This document shows, piece by piece, positions 10,548-20,096 of a stretch of DNA of 64,000 nucleotides. The notes beneath the pieces are model-generated. The model saw only the letters and a list, made by a program, of their open reading frames with translations. It was not told the DNA's origin and did not search any database. A program made the position numbers and the translations under genes. This DNA comes from Altererythrobacter aquiaggeris (GTDB lineage: Bacteria; Pseudomonadota; Alphaproteobacteria; Sphingomonadales; Sphingomonadaceae), in NCBI RefSeq assembly GCF_037154015.1, contig NZ_JBANRL010000001.1, positions 1,488,001 to 1,552,000 of the forward strand. Direction: 5' to 3'. Every line of letters begins with the position of its first letter. Within the stretch, counting starts at the first letter, position 1.

Positions 10548-10855
10548 GCGCGGATCGCATCCCATTCGTCCAGTTCGTAAGCGATAGACGCTTCTACAAG
10601 CCGGTCCCATATGTCCGCAATTGCATCAGCGGGCAGGCCGCGTAATTCAGCGGTGCGGCGCACGGCGTCGATGACGGCAGCCTTGCGCGTTTCATCGCGC
10701 ACTGTACCGCGGTCCTGCTTGATCCTGGCAGCGGCGCGCATATATCCGAAACGCGTGGAAAGCAGCGCGACAAGCTCTCGGTCGAGCGCATCGACACCGT
10801 TGCGCACGTCCGCCATATCGGCACAATCTTCGGGGAGTTTGACAGCTTCTTCCAT
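10544..10855 (-). CDS. Chorismate mutase (monofunctional AroQ type)
   Basis: Rearranges chorismate to prephenate for phenylalanine and tyrosine synthesis. The 103-residue all-helical AroQ-class protein shows the expected pattern: VRNGVDALDRELVALLSTRF, AAARIKQDR, and a C-terminal helix DIWDRLVEASIAYE. The open frame continues upstream to 11053, but that part is low-complexity shadow sequence. The ATG at 10855 gives the usual family length. It is not fused to prephenate dehydratase or dehydrogenase and has no visible export signal, so it is cytoplasmic. Convergent with trmJ, with a 4-base overlap. Confidence 0.9.
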   Translation of the reverse strand: MEEAVKLPEDCADMADVRNGVDALDRELVALLSTRFGYMRAAARIKQDRGTVRDETRKAAVIDAVRRTAELRGLPADAIADIWDRLVEASIAYELDEWDAIRA

Positions 10856-11067
10856 GCGCGGTCCTGTGGCGCGAAAGCGCGCCTTTGTCGAGAGCGCCGC
10901 GCACCAAAATGCACTGCTTGACCTGAACGCCAGACAGGCTATACGCGCGCCTTCGCAATTGGTCCCGCATCCCGGTGAAGCGGTGGCCGCGCCATGCAAT
11001 ATCATGGCGGAGCGATACCGGGTTAAAGCGTTACCAACGGGTAGCGATAGCATTTTGGAGACATTCG

Positions 11068-11682
11068 ATGTCGAAGCGTAAAAGCTCGAAGCATAAACTT
11101 GACCGCCGCATGGGCGAAAACATCTGGGGCCGTCCCAACAGCCCCGTAAACCGCCGTAATTACGGCCCCGGCCAGCACGGACAGCGCCGTAAGGGCAAGG
11201 TTTCCGACTTCGGCCTTCAGCTGCGCGCCAAGCAAAAGCTCAAGGGTTATTACGGCGATGTCACGGAAAAACAGTTCCGCCGCACATATACCGAAGCGAC
11301 CAAGGTCAAGGGTGATACCGGCCAGAACCTGATCGGTCTGCTCGAGCGCCGTCTGGACATGGTGGTTTACCGTGCAAAGTTCGCTCCGACGATTTTTGCC
11401 GCCCGCCAGATCGTCAGCCACGGCCACATTCTGGTGAACGGCGTCAAATGCAACGTCGCGTCACGCCGCATCGATGTTGGTGATGTGATCAGCCTGAGCG
11501 CCAAGGCGCAGGAAATGGCGCTGGTTATCGAAGCCCAAAGCCTGCCCGAACGTGAAATTCCCGATTATGTCGCGCCCGATGGTAACGACAAAGTCAGCTT
11601 CACCCGCGTACCGAAACTTGATGAAGTGCCTTATCCGGTAACGATGGAACCCAATCTGGTTGTCGAGTTCTACTCGCGCTAA
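11068..11682 (+). CDS. rpsD: 30S ribosomal protein S4
   Basis: Primary 16S rRNA-binding protein that nucleates the small subunit body. 204 residues. The N-terminal part has [19 protein letters not shown] and the basic [12 protein letters not shown] stretch. An S4 RNA-binding domain follows ([17 protein letters not shown], then [14 protein letters not shown]). The ATG at 11068 has a good ribosome-binding site (TGGAGACATTCG before it). It lies alone here rather than in the alpha operon, as is usual in alphaproteobacteria. A strong terminator follows at 11709. Confidence 0.98.
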   Translation: MSKRKSSKHKLDRRMGENIWGRPNSPVNRRNYGPGQHGQRRKGKVSDFGLQLRAKQKLKGYYGDVTEKQFRRTYTEATKVKGDTGQNLIGLLERRLDMVVYRAKFAPTIFAARQIVSHGHILVNGVKCNVASRRIDVGDVISLSAKAQEMALVIEAQSLPEREIPDYVAPDGNDKVSFTRVPKLDEVPYPVTMEPNLVVEFYSR

Positions 11683-11708
11683 CCGGTTACGCACCAAATA
11701 CAGTCAAG

Positions 11709-11736
11709 AGGGCGGTCCTGCGGGGCCGCCCTTTTT
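11709..11736 (+). terminator. Rho-independent terminator after rpsD
   Basis: The stem AGGGCGG pairs with CCGCCCT across a short loop and is followed by a run of five T. It lies 27 bases after the rpsD stop and ends 2 bases before the stop of the convergent tgt gene. Confidence 0.88.
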
Positions 11737-11738
11737 GT

Positions 11739-12863
11739 TTAGCCCAGATAATCCGCACGGAACCTTGCCGCAAATGCGGCAAACCGCTCATCGCCGATCG
11801 CGTCCCGCATGGCCTGCATCAGTTGCTGGTAGAAAGTCAGATTGTGTTCGGTCATCAGCATCGCGCCCAATATTTCACCCGATTTTTGCAAATGATGCAA
11901 ATAGGCGCGGCTGTACCGGGAACAGGCCGGACACGGGCAGCTTTCGTCCAGCGGCGCCAGATCTTCGGCATGGCGCGCATTGCGTAGGTTGAGCGGGCCC
12001 TGCCAGGTAAACGCCTGGCCATTTCTGCCTGAACGGGTTGGCAAAACGCAATCGAACATATCGACGCCGCGTTCCACCGCGCCCACCAGATCGTCGGGCT
12101 TGCCCACACCCATCAGATAACGCGGGGCGTCCTGGGGCAGTTGTCCCGGCGCGAAATCAAGCGTCGCGAACATCGCCTCCTGCCCTTCCCCCACGGCCAG
12201 CCCGCCAATGGCATAGCCATCAAAGCCGATACCGCGTAGCGCGTCTGCACTATGCCTTCGCAAATCTTCGTCGAGCGCGCCCTGCTGGATGCCGAACAGC
12301 GCAGAAATTTGCGCATGATTGCCGCCATCATCAAACGCGTCGCGGCTGCGCTGCGCCCAGCGCATGCTCATCTCCATCGAGCGCGCGATCACATCGCGCG
12401 GTTGATCCGCGCGCGGGCATTCATCAAATGCCATGACGATATCGGACCCGAGCAGACGCTGGATCTCCATCGATCGCTCAGGCGTGAGCATATGCTTGGA
12501 ACCATCAAGATGGCTGCGGAACTGGACGCCGTCCTCGGTCAGCTTGCGCAGATCCGACAGGCTCATCACCTGATAACCGCCGCTATCGGTCAGGATCGGG
12601 CGATCCCAGTTCATGAATTTATGCAGCCCGCCCAGCTTGGCAAGCCGTTCGGCGCCCGGCCGCAACATCAGGTGATAAGTGTTGCCAAGAATAATATCGG
12701 CGCCGGTGCTGCGCACATTCTCCGGCTTCATGGCTTTCACTGTCGCAGCGGTCCCCACGGGCATAAATGCTGGCGTGCGGATCGTGCCGCGGCGCATCGT
12801 GATTGCCCCGGCGCGCGCGGCGCCATCAGTCGCCGAGATTGAAAAATTAAAGCGCGATGTCAT
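11739..12863 (-). CDS. tgt: Queuine tRNA-ribosyltransferase (tRNA-guanine transglycosylase)
   Basis: Exchanges guanine-34 in tRNAs for Tyr, His, Asn and Asp with preQ1 during queuosine synthesis. 374 residues. Catalytic Asp93 lies in [14 protein letters not shown], the second aspartate in [13 protein letters not shown] (about residue 271), and the zinc site is [11 protein letters not shown] with a following His. queA, which acts next in the pathway, is only about 2.5 kb away on the same strand (15392). The two are separated by an outer-membrane protein and an ABC transporter. Confidence 0.98.
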   Translation of the reverse strand: MTSRFNFSISATDGAARAGAITMRRGTIRTPAFMPVGTAATVKAMKPENVRSTGADIILGNTYHLMLRPGAERLAKLGGLHKFMNWDRPILTDSGGYQVMSLSDLRKLTEDGVQFRSHLDGSKHMLTPERSMEIQRLLGSDIVMAFDECPRADQPRDVIARSMEMSMRWAQRSRDAFDDGGNHAQISALFGIQQGALDEDLRRHSADALRGIGFDGYAIGGLAVGEGQEAMFATLDFAPGQLPQDAPRYLMGVGKPDDLVGAVERGVDMFDCVLPTRSGRNGQAFTWQGPLNLRNARHAEDLAPLDESCPCPACSRYSRAYLHHLQKSGEILGAMLMTEHNLTFYQQLMQAMRDAIGDERFAAFAARFRADYLG

Positions 12864-12935
12864 GGCCGGCGCATTAACGCGGCACGTTCGCTGCCGCCAG
12901 TGCGATCTTCAGCCAAGGCACGATACATATGACAA

Positions 12936-12966
12936 GGGCCGGTACTGCGAGTTGCAGCACCGGCCC
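12936..12966. terminator. Long stable hairpin between the outer-membrane protein gene and tgt
   Basis: GGGCCGGTACTGC pairs with GCAGCACCGGCCC with a single mismatch around the 5-base loop GAGTT. It starts 22 bases downstream of the end of the minus-strand outer-membrane protein gene. No real T run follows on either strand, so it is a likely 3'-end stabilising hairpin or a weak terminator. Confidence 0.5.
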
Positions 12967-12988
12967 CGAAATTAGCCGCTTCAGTCTC

Positions 12989-13516
12989 TTAGAACGAGAA
13001 CAGCAGGCCGGCAGTTGCGCGGGTCGAATCGAACGATACGGTGTCCACGCCAAGACGCAGCTTCATGCCGGATGCGCCAACGCCGAATTCAGCGCCAGCA
13101 CCCACAAGGAAGTCACCGTCGGATGTATCAATGCCGGCGGGAACCGGCGCACCGATGATTTCTTCAAGGTCGAGTTTGACTTCCTGATATCCGCCACGAA
13201 CATAAACCTTGGTGTTGGGGTTTACGCTGTAAGCGAGACGTCCGGCAGCGCCATATTCGCTGTCGATAGCGCCAGTACCGATGTGATAGTTCACTTCGCC
13301 GCCGATCGAAAGATCGCCGCCGATAGGAACATCAATCCCGGCGAGACCGCCGAAAATCGCGCCGTCGTCCTTGATGTCGCTTCCGATGCCAAGATCGTGA
13401 TAGCCGGCAGATGCGCCGATATAAGGTTGTGCGGGGCCGGCGTCTTGCGCCGAAGCTACTGCCGGAACAGAGGCAAGCGCCGCAGCGCCGATTGCGAGAA
13501 AAATCTTCGAGTTCAT
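12989..13516 (-). CDS. Outer-membrane beta-barrel protein (OmpA/OmpW-like small porin fold)
   Basis: 175 residues with a clear type I signal peptide ending in AVASA before QDAGPAQPYIG. The mature part alternates aromatic/aliphatic beta strands (YIGASAGYHDLGIGS, INVPIGGDLSIGG-type repeats, RLAYSVNPNTKVYVRGG) and ends in Phe (LLFSF), the C-terminal signature recognised by the BAM complex. It most likely forms an eight-stranded barrel. A long hairpin follows the gene, which fits an abundant mRNA. No ligand or precise function can be inferred. Confidence 0.8.
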   Translation of the reverse strand: MNSKIFLAIGAAALASVPAVASAQDAGPAQPYIGASAGYHDLGIGSDIKDDGAIFGGLAGIDVPIGGDLSIGGEVNYHIGTGAIDSEYGAAGRLAYSVNPNTKVYVRGGYQEVKLDLEEIIGAPVPAGIDTSDGDFLVGAGAEFGVGASGMKLRLGVDTVSFDSTRATAGLLFSF

Positions 13517-13659
13517 TGTTTATTCCAATCTTTTATCGTGGGCCGATTCTGCAGCCAAACACCTATTGCGCTTGCGCAGATTGCACAGGAGTGAATGGAA
13601 TATTGCGCTCAAATGAACGAATCGAAAAGTGTCTTACGCTTGCAACACTCTGCCGGATT

Positions 13660-14427
13660 TTACGCCCTGAGCCGCCATCCGGTTTTGAATATATAGCTGA
13701 TGACAACAATACAGACGGTCAGGAACCCGATGGTGAGGCCAAACGACACCCATATGTCGACATCCGAACTGCCGTAAAATGTCCAGCGCAGGCCATTTAC
13801 CAGATAGACGATCGGATTGAACATGGCGATCGTACCCCACGGTTCGGGCAGCATGTCGATCGAATAGAATGTCCCGCCCAGAAATGTCAGCGGGACCAGG
13901 AACAGTTGCGGGATGATGCCCAGCCGTTCGAAACTGTCCGCCCATATTCCCAGTATAAATCCGAACAGCGAAAATGCGGCCGCAACCAGCATAATATACC
14001 CGATTGCCAGCACGGGATGCGCGATGGAATAATCCACAAACAGCATGGCCGTTGTCAGGATAATTGCTGCCAGAATGAGCGATTTGGTCGCTGCTGCGCC
14101 GACAAACCCCACCAAGGTTTCGGCCACACCGACCGGGGCGGACAACAGCTCGTAAATCGTGCCGGTGAACCGCGGCATATAAATCCCGAAGCTGGCATTG
14201 GACGTGCTCTCGCTCAGCAAAGTCAAAAGCAGCAAGCCGGGCACGATAAATGCGCCGTAGCTGACGCCGTCCACCGCTTCCATGCGCGAGCCGATGGCAG
14301 CACCGAATACGATGAAATAGAGCGATGTCGTAAGCACCGGCGCCAGAATTGACTGAAATGCGGTGCGTAATGCGCGCATGACTTCCCGTTTGTATATCGA
14401 CCACATCCCGCGGAAATTGAAATACAT
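13660..14427 (-). CDS. ABC-2 type transporter permease
   Basis: Integral inner-membrane subunit of an exporter. 255 residues with about six hydrophobic segments and the ABC-2 signature region (LFGFILGIWADSFERLGIIPQLFLVP, given here in part). Its start overlaps the stop of the upstream ATPase gene by one base, so the two form one exporter. Sequence features resemble the YadH/NodJ group. Substrate unknown. The AT-rich gap to the outer-membrane gene downstream holds no other gene. Confidence 0.88.
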   Translation of the reverse strand: MYFNFRGMWSIYKREVMRALRTAFQSILAPVLTTSLYFIVFGAAIGSRMEAVDGVSYGAFIVPGLLLLTLLSESTSNASFGIYMPRFTGTIYELLSAPVGVAETLVGFVGAAATKSLILAAIILTTAMLFVDYSIAHPVLAIGYIMLVAAAFSLFGFILGIWADSFERLGIIPQLFLVPLTFLGGTFYSIDMLPEPWGTIAMFNPIVYLVNGLRWTFYGSSDVDIWVSFGLTIGFLTVCIVVISYIFKTGWRLRA

Positions 14428-15359
14428 CAGCCGCGCTCCTCCACCAGATCGACGAAAATGTCTTCGAGGCTGGATTCGTGGATATCGATCCCCGTGTAAT
14501 CGATACCCGCCAGCGTCAGCGCCTTTGTCAACGCGGCCACTTCCTCTTTTCCTTTGCCGGTCCCGTCACCGCCGCGATAGCAAATCTGCAACCCGTTATC
14601 GGCGATGGTGACGGGAAATTCGGCTATCGCAGCCGGCATTTCGGATAGCGGCATGGCGAGATCGATAATCGCCTCGGTGCGGCCAAGGCGCGCCATCATC
14701 GCCGATTTTTCATCAACCATCAAAATCCGGCCCTGCCTGATGATACCCACGCGGTCAGCCATTTCCTCGGCTTCCTCGATATAATGCGTGGTGAGAATGA
14801 TGGTTGTGCCGCCCTCGCGCAAACGGCCGATCTGCCGCCACATCTCGCGGCGCAATTCCACATCGACGCCGGCTGTCGGCTCGTCGAGGAACAGGAGTTC
14901 CGGCTCATGCGCGAGCGCCTTGGCAATCAGCACTCTGCGCTTCATGCCGCCGGACAGGTTGCGGATTTGCTCGTCACGCTTGTCCCACAGTGAAAGCGAG
15001 CGCAAAATCTGCTCGATCTTCGCAGTATCGGGCGAAAAACCGAACAACCCGCGCGAATAGGCGACTGTGCGATAAACCGGCTCGAACATATCGGTGGCCA
15101 GTTCCTGCGGGACCAGCCCGATTCGCGCCCGCGCGCGGCGCCAGTTGCGCGACAGATCGTCGCCAAACGCGGTGATCGTGCCCGACGTTGGCCTGACCAA
15201 CCCGCATACCGCCCCGATCAGCGTGGTTTTGCCCGCACCGTTAGGCCCCAGCAGTGCAAAAATTTCGCCCTTCTTGATCTGCAGATCGACACAATCAAGC
15301 GCTGTCAGCCCGCCGGAAAATGTTTTCGTCAGGCCCTGAATATCGAGGATTGTTTCCAT
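14427..15359 (-). CDS. ABC transporter ATP-binding protein
   Basis: 310-residue ATPase partner of the ABC-2 permease that follows. Walker A is LLGPNGAGKTTLIG, the signature motif is NLSGGMKRRVLIAKAL, Walker B is LLFLDEPTAGVDVE and the H-loop is TTHYIEEAEEMADR. About 80 residues after the nucleotide-binding domain form an extra C-terminal region typical of multidrug or YadG-like exporters. It lies 32 bases downstream of queA on the same strand and may be read from the same transcript. Exported compound not known. Confidence 0.92.
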   Translation of the reverse strand: METILDIQGLTKTFSGGLTALDCVDLQIKKGEIFALLGPNGAGKTTLIGAVCGLVRPTSGTITAFGDDLSRNWRRARARIGLVPQELATDMFEPVYRTVAYSRGLFGFSPDTAKIEQILRSLSLWDKRDEQIRNLSGGMKRRVLIAKALAHEPELLFLDEPTAGVDVELRREMWRQIGRLREGGTTIILTTHYIEEAEEMADRVGIIRQGRILMVDEKSAMMARLGRTEAIIDLAMPLSEMPAAIAEFPVTIADNGLQICYRGGDGTGKGKEEVAALTKALTLAGIDYTGIDIHESSLEDIFVDLVEERG

Positions 15360-15391
15360 GACACCTTGCTAAGGCAGAATGCAGCCCCCGC

Positions 15392-16423
15392 CTAGCGGGG
15401 AATAAGCAGCGACGAATCGCCGTAGGAGTAGAAACGGTATTCGCCCGCAATCGCGTGAGCATAAGCAGCCTGCATCCGTTCGCGCCCCATCAGCGCGCTG
15501 ACCAACATGAACAGCGTACTTTTGGGCAGATGGAAATTCGTCATCAGCCCGTCGATCGCGCGAAACCGGTAGCCAGGGGTGATGAATATACTCGTATCGC
15601 CTTCAAAGCTGTGGATCACGCCATGCGGATCGGCCGCGCTTTCCAGCAATCGCAGCACTGTCGTGCCCACAGCAATCAATCGCCCGCCGTTTTGTCTGAC
15701 CGCGTTGAGCCGGCGTGCAGTGGCGGCATCGATCCGGCCAAACTCGGCATGCATCAGGTGGTCGTCGGTATCGTCAGCCTTCACCGGCAGGAATGTGCCC
15801 GCCCCAACGTGCAGCGTGAGCATTTCCGTGGCGATTCCGGCATCCGCGAGTTCGGCAATCAGGTCAGGAGTGAAATGCAGCGCGGCGGTGGGGGCGGCAA
15901 CTGCGCCATCCGCCTGCGCGAACATGGTCTGATAATCGGTCAGATCACGCTCGTCCGTCGGCCTTTTTCCGGCGATATACGGGGGCAGCGGCATCTTGCC
16001 TGCCCGTTCCAGCAACACTTCGACCGGCTCGTCTCCGCCGAACGCCAGAATAAAGCTGCCATCAGCGAGGCGTGTTTCGGCTATCGCGCTGACGCCGGCG
16101 GGAAATTCGACCCGCTCCCCCAAACGTAGCCGTTTGGCGTTTTTCACGAATGCCTGCCAGCGGCGCAAATCCACACGTTTGTGCAGCGTCGCGCCGATTT
16201 TTGCATCACCGCGCCGCCCCTCCAGCCGCGCGGGAATCACGCGTGTATCGTTGAATACAAGTACATCACCGCGCCGCAGCAGGGCGGGCAAATCGCCCAC
16301 ATGGGCATCACCGAAATCGCCCTGTGCCGGCACGACAAGCATCCGCGCGGCATCGCGCGGGCTTACCGGCCGCAAAGCTATATTTTCAGGCGGGAGATCA
16401 AAATCGAACAGGTCAACACGCAT
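15392..16423 (-). CDS. queA: S-adenosylmethionine:tRNA ribosyltransferase-isomerase
   Basis: Transfers and isomerises the ribosyl part of SAM onto preQ1-tRNA to give epoxyqueuosine. 343 residues, full length for the family. Recognisable segments are [19 protein letters not shown] at the start, [28 protein letters not shown] and [19 protein letters not shown]. The enzyme that precedes it in the pathway, Tgt, is close by on the same strand. It probably begins or continues an operon running from xseB through ispA, coaD and the cyclophilin. Confidence 0.98.
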   Translation of the reverse strand: MRVDLFDFDLPPENIALRPVSPRDAARMLVVPAQGDFGDAHVGDLPALLRRGDVLVFNDTRVIPARLEGRRGDAKIGATLHKRVDLRRWQAFVKNAKRLRLGERVEFPAGVSAIAETRLADGSFILAFGGDEPVEVLLERAGKMPLPPYIAGKRPTDERDLTDYQTMFAQADGAVAAPTAALHFTPDLIAELADAGIATEMLTLHVGAGTFLPVKADDTDDHLMHAEFGRIDAATARRLNAVRQNGGRLIAVGTTVLRLLESAADPHGVIHSFEGDTSIFITPGYRFRAIDGLMTNFHLPKSTLFMLVSALMGRERMQAAYAHAIAGEYRFYSYGDSSLLIPR

Positions 16424-16460
16424 ACCGCGCCTTTAGACACGGTTGCCGCAACTGACCAGA

Positions 16461-17168
16461 TCAGGAACCTTGTGAATTGGTCAGCATGTCAGCGGTGATT
16501 TCCTGCACCGGGGTGATGGCCGGTCGGGCGACGGGCAGCGGCAGATTATCGGCTGCAATCGACGCCTGCACGATCCGATCCGGATTCTGCGGCGGTTCGC
16601 CCCGATTTATTGCATCGACAATTTCCATTCCGCTGATCACACGGCCAAAATTTGTGTAATTTCCATCAAGTGAAAAACGCGGATAGAAGACCAGGAAGAA
16701 CTGGCTGTTGGCACTGTCTTCGGATTGGGCACGGGCCATCGATACAGTGCCGCGAAGATGCGGCTTCTTGTTAAATTCTGCGGCGAGATCAGGGAGCGGC
16801 GAGCCGCCCTGCCCGGTCCCCGTAGGATCACCGGTTTGCGCCATGAAACCATCAATCACGCGGTGGAAAATCACGCCATTGTAAAACCCTTGGCGGGCAA
16901 GCGTTTTCACGCGTTCCACATGCGCAGGAGCCCAGTCGGGCATGAGCCGAATGGCCACGCGTCCGCCGCTCGACAAATCGAGCAGAAGCAGGTTTTCGGG
17001 GTCTTCCTGCACATTATAATTGATCGGGGCCAGCGCCCGCTGCACCTCTGCCGTTTCGACAGCAACATCGGCAGCCGCATCGGCAACAGGCACGTCCTGC
17101 GCAAAAGCGGCACCCGGCGCGAAGCACAGCGAAAGGGCAAAACCCGTTACAATCAGGCGTTTGAACAT
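16461..17168 (-). CDS. Peptidylprolyl isomerase, cyclophilin type, periplasmic
   Basis: Catalyses cis-trans isomerisation of prolyl bonds. 235 residues: a signal peptide ending AAFAQ (cut near residue 23), a short linker, then a cyclophilin domain at about 60-210 with FYNGVIFHRVIDGFMAQTGDP, SMARAQSEDSANSQFFL and NYTNFGRVISGMEIVD. Export to the periplasm is inferred from the signal peptide. It sits between queA and coaD on the same strand, an arrangement often seen in sphingomonads. Confidence 0.94.
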   Translation of the reverse strand: MFKRLIVTGFALSLCFAPGAAFAQDVPVADAAADVAVETAEVQRALAPINYNVQEDPENLLLLDLSSGGRVAIRLMPDWAPAHVERVKTLARQGFYNGVIFHRVIDGFMAQTGDPTGTGQGGSPLPDLAAEFNKKPHLRGTVSMARAQSEDSANSQFFLVFYPRFSLDGNYTNFGRVISGMEIVDAINRGEPPQNPDRIVQASIAADNLPLPVARPAITPVQEITADMLTNSQGS

Positions 17169-17248
17169 TGGATTTCCTGCAACGTTAAGAATATTTGTTG
17201 GTCATCTAGCCGTGATGCTCTGTCGCTGCAATGAACGGTTTGACGCAG

Positions 17249-17776
17249 CTAGTAATCGCCCAGGCGCCCGGTTTTCTCAACCCGCGCATTCACATCTTCA
17301 CACACCTGTTTGCTGACGAACGGTGCAATGTCACCGCCGAACAAGGCAATTTCTTTGACCAGTTTCGAAGCAATCGGCTGGAGCGACACGTCGGCCATCA
17401 GGAAAACCGTCTCGATGTCGTCATCGATCTGCTGGTTCATTCCGGCCATCTGGTACTCATATTCGAAATCGGCCACCGCGCGCAGACCGCGCACGATCAC
17501 GCTTGCGCCCTGTTTGGCGGCAAATTTCATCAGCAGCGCGTTGAAACCGACGACTTCGACGTTGTCGATCCCCAGAGCGGCCACTTCGCGGCGGACCATA
17601 TCCAGCCGTTCATCGGTTGAAAACATCGGGCTTTTTGACGGGTTTGTCGTCACGCCGATAACCAACCGGTCAACCAGTTTGGCGCCGCGGCGGATTATGT
17701 CGGCATGGCCAAGCGTTACCGGATCAAACGTGCCGGGATAAACGCCGATCCGGATTGCGTTGGAAATCTTGCCCAT
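17249..17776 (-). CDS. coaD: Phosphopantetheine adenylyltransferase
   Basis: Penultimate step of coenzyme A synthesis: 4'-phosphopantetheine plus ATP to dephospho-CoA. The 175-residue nucleotidyltransferase has the TxGH motif in VYPGTFDPVTLGHADII, the RGLRAVADFEYEYQMA stretch that binds pantetheine and ATP, and ASKLVKEIALFGGD near the C terminus. A slightly longer N terminus (MGKISNAIR) precedes the conserved IGVYPGTFDP. Its start overlaps the ispA stop by one base, so the two are translationally coupled. Confidence 0.97.
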   Translation of the reverse strand: MGKISNAIRIGVYPGTFDPVTLGHADIIRRGAKLVDRLVIGVTTNPSKSPMFSTDERLDMVRREVAALGIDNVEVVGFNALLMKFAAKQGASVIVRGLRAVADFEYEYQMAGMNQQIDDDIETVFLMADVSLQPIASKLVKEIALFGGDIAPFVSKQVCEDVNARVEKTGRLGDY

Positions 17777-18702
17777 CAGCGGTCCCTTTCGACGATATAT
17801 CTGGCCAGTGCGCGCAGCAGGTCCGCTTCCTCGCCGTAAGCTCCAAGATGGCCAACCGCCTGTTCAACCAGTGCGCGCGCCTGCCGGCGCGCATCGTCTG
17901 CGCCCATCAGTGACACGAAAGTCTGTTTGCCCTGCAATTCGTCCTTACGCAGCGCTTTACCGGCCTTTTGTTCATCACCTTCATGATCGAGCAAATCATC
18001 GGCAATCTGGAAAGCCAGCCCGATATCGCGCGCATACGCCCGCAAATGGCTGCGACCTTCAGGTGCGATTTTCCCCAGCACCGCGCCCATTTCCACCGCC
18101 GCGCCCAGCAATGCGCCGGTTTTCAACTGTTGTAGCCGGGTGACGGTATGCAGATCGTAATCCGCACCTTCCGCCGCGATATCCATCATTTGCCCGCCCG
18201 CCATACCGTCCATCCCGCTGGCAGCCGCCAACACAGAGACAAGTTCGGCGCGGGTAAACGGATCGCCGCTGGTTTCGGTTGCGGAAAGGATTTCAAACGC
18301 CAGCGCGTGCAGCGAATCGCCCGCCAACACCGCTGTCGCTTCGTCGAATTCGCGGTGCAGCGTCGGCTTGCCGTGACGCAAATCGTCATCATCCATGCAC
18401 GGCAAATCATCATGGATCAGCGAATAGACATGGATCGCCTCGATCGCGCAGCCGGCACGCAATGCGGCAGCACGGTTGACGCCGAACAATTCCGCCGTAG
18501 CAACAACCAGTAGCGGCCGCACACGCTTGCCGCCGCCGATCGCGGCGTAGCGCATGGCATCAAACAGTCTGGCACGCGAATCGTCGGGAACGGGCAGGAA
18601 ACCGTCGAAGGCGGAATCGACCTCGGCCTGGATCTTTCGCAGGCCCTCGGCCAGAATATCACTTTCGACTTCGGCTACCGGCACCGGTTCAGCCCTCCGC
18701 AT
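17776..18702 (-). CDS. ispA: Farnesyl diphosphate synthase (polyprenyl synthetase family)
   Basis: Condenses isopentenyl diphosphate with DMAPP and GPP to make farnesyl diphosphate, the precursor of carotenoids, quinone tails and undecaprenyl phosphate. 308 residues. The first Asp-rich motif is LIHDDLPCMDDDDLRHGKPT and the second is FQIADDLLDHEGD; GGGKRVRPLL precedes them. The open frame continues upstream to 18852 within xseB, but the ATG at 18702 gives the family length and overlaps the xseB end by 14 bases. Chain length (C15) is inferred from the family and the xseB neighbour. Confidence 0.95.
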   Translation of the reverse strand: MRRAEPVPVAEVESDILAEGLRKIQAEVDSAFDGFLPVPDDSRARLFDAMRYAAIGGGKRVRPLLVVATAELFGVNRAAALRAGCAIEAIHVYSLIHDDLPCMDDDDLRHGKPTLHREFDEATAVLAGDSLHALAFEILSATETSGDPFTRAELVSVLAAASGMDGMAGGQMMDIAAEGADYDLHTVTRLQQLKTGALLGAAVEMGAVLGKIAPEGRSHLRAYARDIGLAFQIADDLLDHEGDEQKAGKALRKDELQGKQTFVSLMGADDARRQARALVEQAVGHLGAYGEEADLLRALARYIVERDR

Positions 18703-18940
18703 CGAACGGCGCGGTCCCCGAAGGTTTCCCGTCCGGTCCGGTGACAATCTTGTCGATCCGTGCCTGCGCCGCGTCCAGCCGCGCCTGACAATGCCCGCGC
18801 AGTTTCTCGCCGCGTTCGTACAGCGCGATGGAATCGTCCAGCGCAACTTCACCGCTTTCGAGCTTGCGGACGACTTCCTCCAACGCGCGCAATGCGTCTT
18901 CGAAGGTCATTTGCGAAATGTCGTTCTCGGGCTGGGTCAT
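18689..18940 (-). CDS. xseB: Exodeoxyribonuclease VII small subunit
   Basis: 83-residue small subunit of the single-strand-specific nuclease XseAB. The pattern MTFEDALRALEEVVRKLESG, then LDDSIALYERGEKLRGHC is diagnostic. It lies at the head of the xseB-ispA pair found in very many proteobacteria. xseA is not in the window. It is divergent from the DUF2177 gene across 64 bases. Confidence 0.95.
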   Translation of the reverse strand: MTQPENDISQMTFEDALRALEEVVRKLESGEVALDDSIALYERGEKLRGHCQARLDAAQARIDKIVTGPDGKPSGTAPFDAEG

Positions 18941-19004
18941 TGCGGCAAAGCATTGACCAGACAGAGCCGCGCGGTCAAGCTGCGCGCTAACAGGAGAAAG
19001 ACCT

Positions 19005-19403
19005 ATGCAGTGGATTGTCGCCTATATTGCCGCAGCGATTGCCTTCGGTGTGCTGGACGCGATGTGGCTCGGTTGGGCCGGACCCAATTTCTATCGCCCG
19101 AAACTGGGCGATATGCTGGCGGAAAATTTCCGCATGGCGCCTGCGCTGGTGTTTTACGCAATCTATATTGCGGGAATGGTCTGGTTTGCGATCAAACCGG
19201 GAATTTTGTCGGGCAACGTGCTCACCGCCACGCTTAACGGCGCGCTGCTGGGGGGCCTGTGTTACGCGACTTACGATCTGACCAGTCAGGCCGTCCTGAA
19301 AACATGGTCCACCAGCATCACTGTCGCCGACATAGCGTGGGGCGCTTTTGCCACCGCGGTTGCCAGCAGCATTGGCGCGTGGGCCGCAATGAAATTGAGC
19401 TGA
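19005..19403 (+). CDS. DUF2177 family membrane protein
   Basis: 132 residues with about four transmembrane helices and the DUF2177 pattern: an N-terminal FGVLDAMWLGWAGPNFYRP, a helix with ALVFYAIYIAGMVWFAI, then GALLGGLCYATYDLTSQAVL and a final helix. Function is unknown for the family. The start has a strong ribosome-binding site (AGGAGAAAG). It is followed after 4 bases by another membrane protein, so they probably form a two-gene unit divergent from xseB. Confidence 0.85.
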   Translation: MQWIVAYIAAAIAFGVLDAMWLGWAGPNFYRPKLGDMLAENFRMAPALVFYAIYIAGMVWFAIKPGILSGNVLTATLNGALLGGLCYATYDLTSQAVLKTWSTSITVADIAWGAFATAVASSIGAWAAMKLS

Positions 19404-19407
19404 GCGG

Positions 19408-20064
19408 GTGTTTATAGGTCATTGGGCGCCCGCGCTGGCGGCGGCGGCTGTCAGCCCCCGTGCGCCAAAGCTGGGAACGCTGTTCATCGCCGCCCAGCTG
19501 GTTGACTGGGGCTTTGCCGTGTTCGCCTTACTGGGCATCGAGAAAATGCGGATCGTCCCCGGCATCACTGTGATGAACCCGATGGACCTTTATCATATGC
19601 CGTTTACCCACAGCCTGCTGGGCACCCTGGGATGGGCGGCTGCGTTTGCGGCGCTGATTTTTGCGTTTAGCAGGGACAAGCAAGCCGCACTGGTCGGCGG
19701 CGCTGTGGTCATTTCTCACTGGGTGCTGGATCTGCTGGTGCACCGGCCTGATCTGACGCTGGCGGGCGGCGGGCCCAAACTCGGCTTCGGCTTGTGGAAT
19801 TACCCTGCAATAGAAATCCCGCTTGAGCTGGCGATCACCTTTGGCGCACTGTTCTGGTATCATAAGCGCACACGCGGGCCTGTCGGACCGGTGCTGGTTC
19901 TGGGCGCCGTGCTGTTCCTGTTCCAGATGATCAGCTGGTTCGGGCCGCAACCCACCGTCATTGGACCTGCGTTGTTTATCGCGGGGATGGCGGCCTTTGC
20001 CCTGATCACGCTCATCGCGATGTGGGTGGGGAGAACCCGCAAGCATCTGGCGGCACGGGGGTAG
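19408..20064 (+). CDS. Multi-spanning membrane protein, possible YdjM-like metal-dependent hydrolase
   Basis: 218 residues, GTG start at 19408 just 4 bases after the DUF2177 gene. It has five or six hydrophobic helices. His/Asp-containing segments (DLYHMPFTHSLLGTLG and SHWVLDLLVHRPDL) resemble the metal-binding pattern of YdjM/LexA-regulated membrane hydrolases. This match is by eye and the catalytic role is not established. Coupling to DUF2177 suggests a shared membrane process. Alternative: a plain membrane protein without catalytic activity. Confidence 0.7.
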   Translation: MFIGHWAPALAAAAVSPRAPKLGTLFIAAQLVDWGFAVFALLGIEKMRIVPGITVMNPMDLYHMPFTHSLLGTLGWAAAFAALIFAFSRDKQAALVGGAVVISHWVLDLLVHRPDLTLAGGGPKLGFGLWNYPAIEIPLELAITFGALFWYHKRTRGPVGPVLVLGAVLFLFQMISWFGPQPTVIGPALFIAGMAAFALITLIAMWVGRTRKHLAARG

Positions 20065-20096
20065 CGACTCCGCGCGGGCATCGCTAAAGCCCGCGC

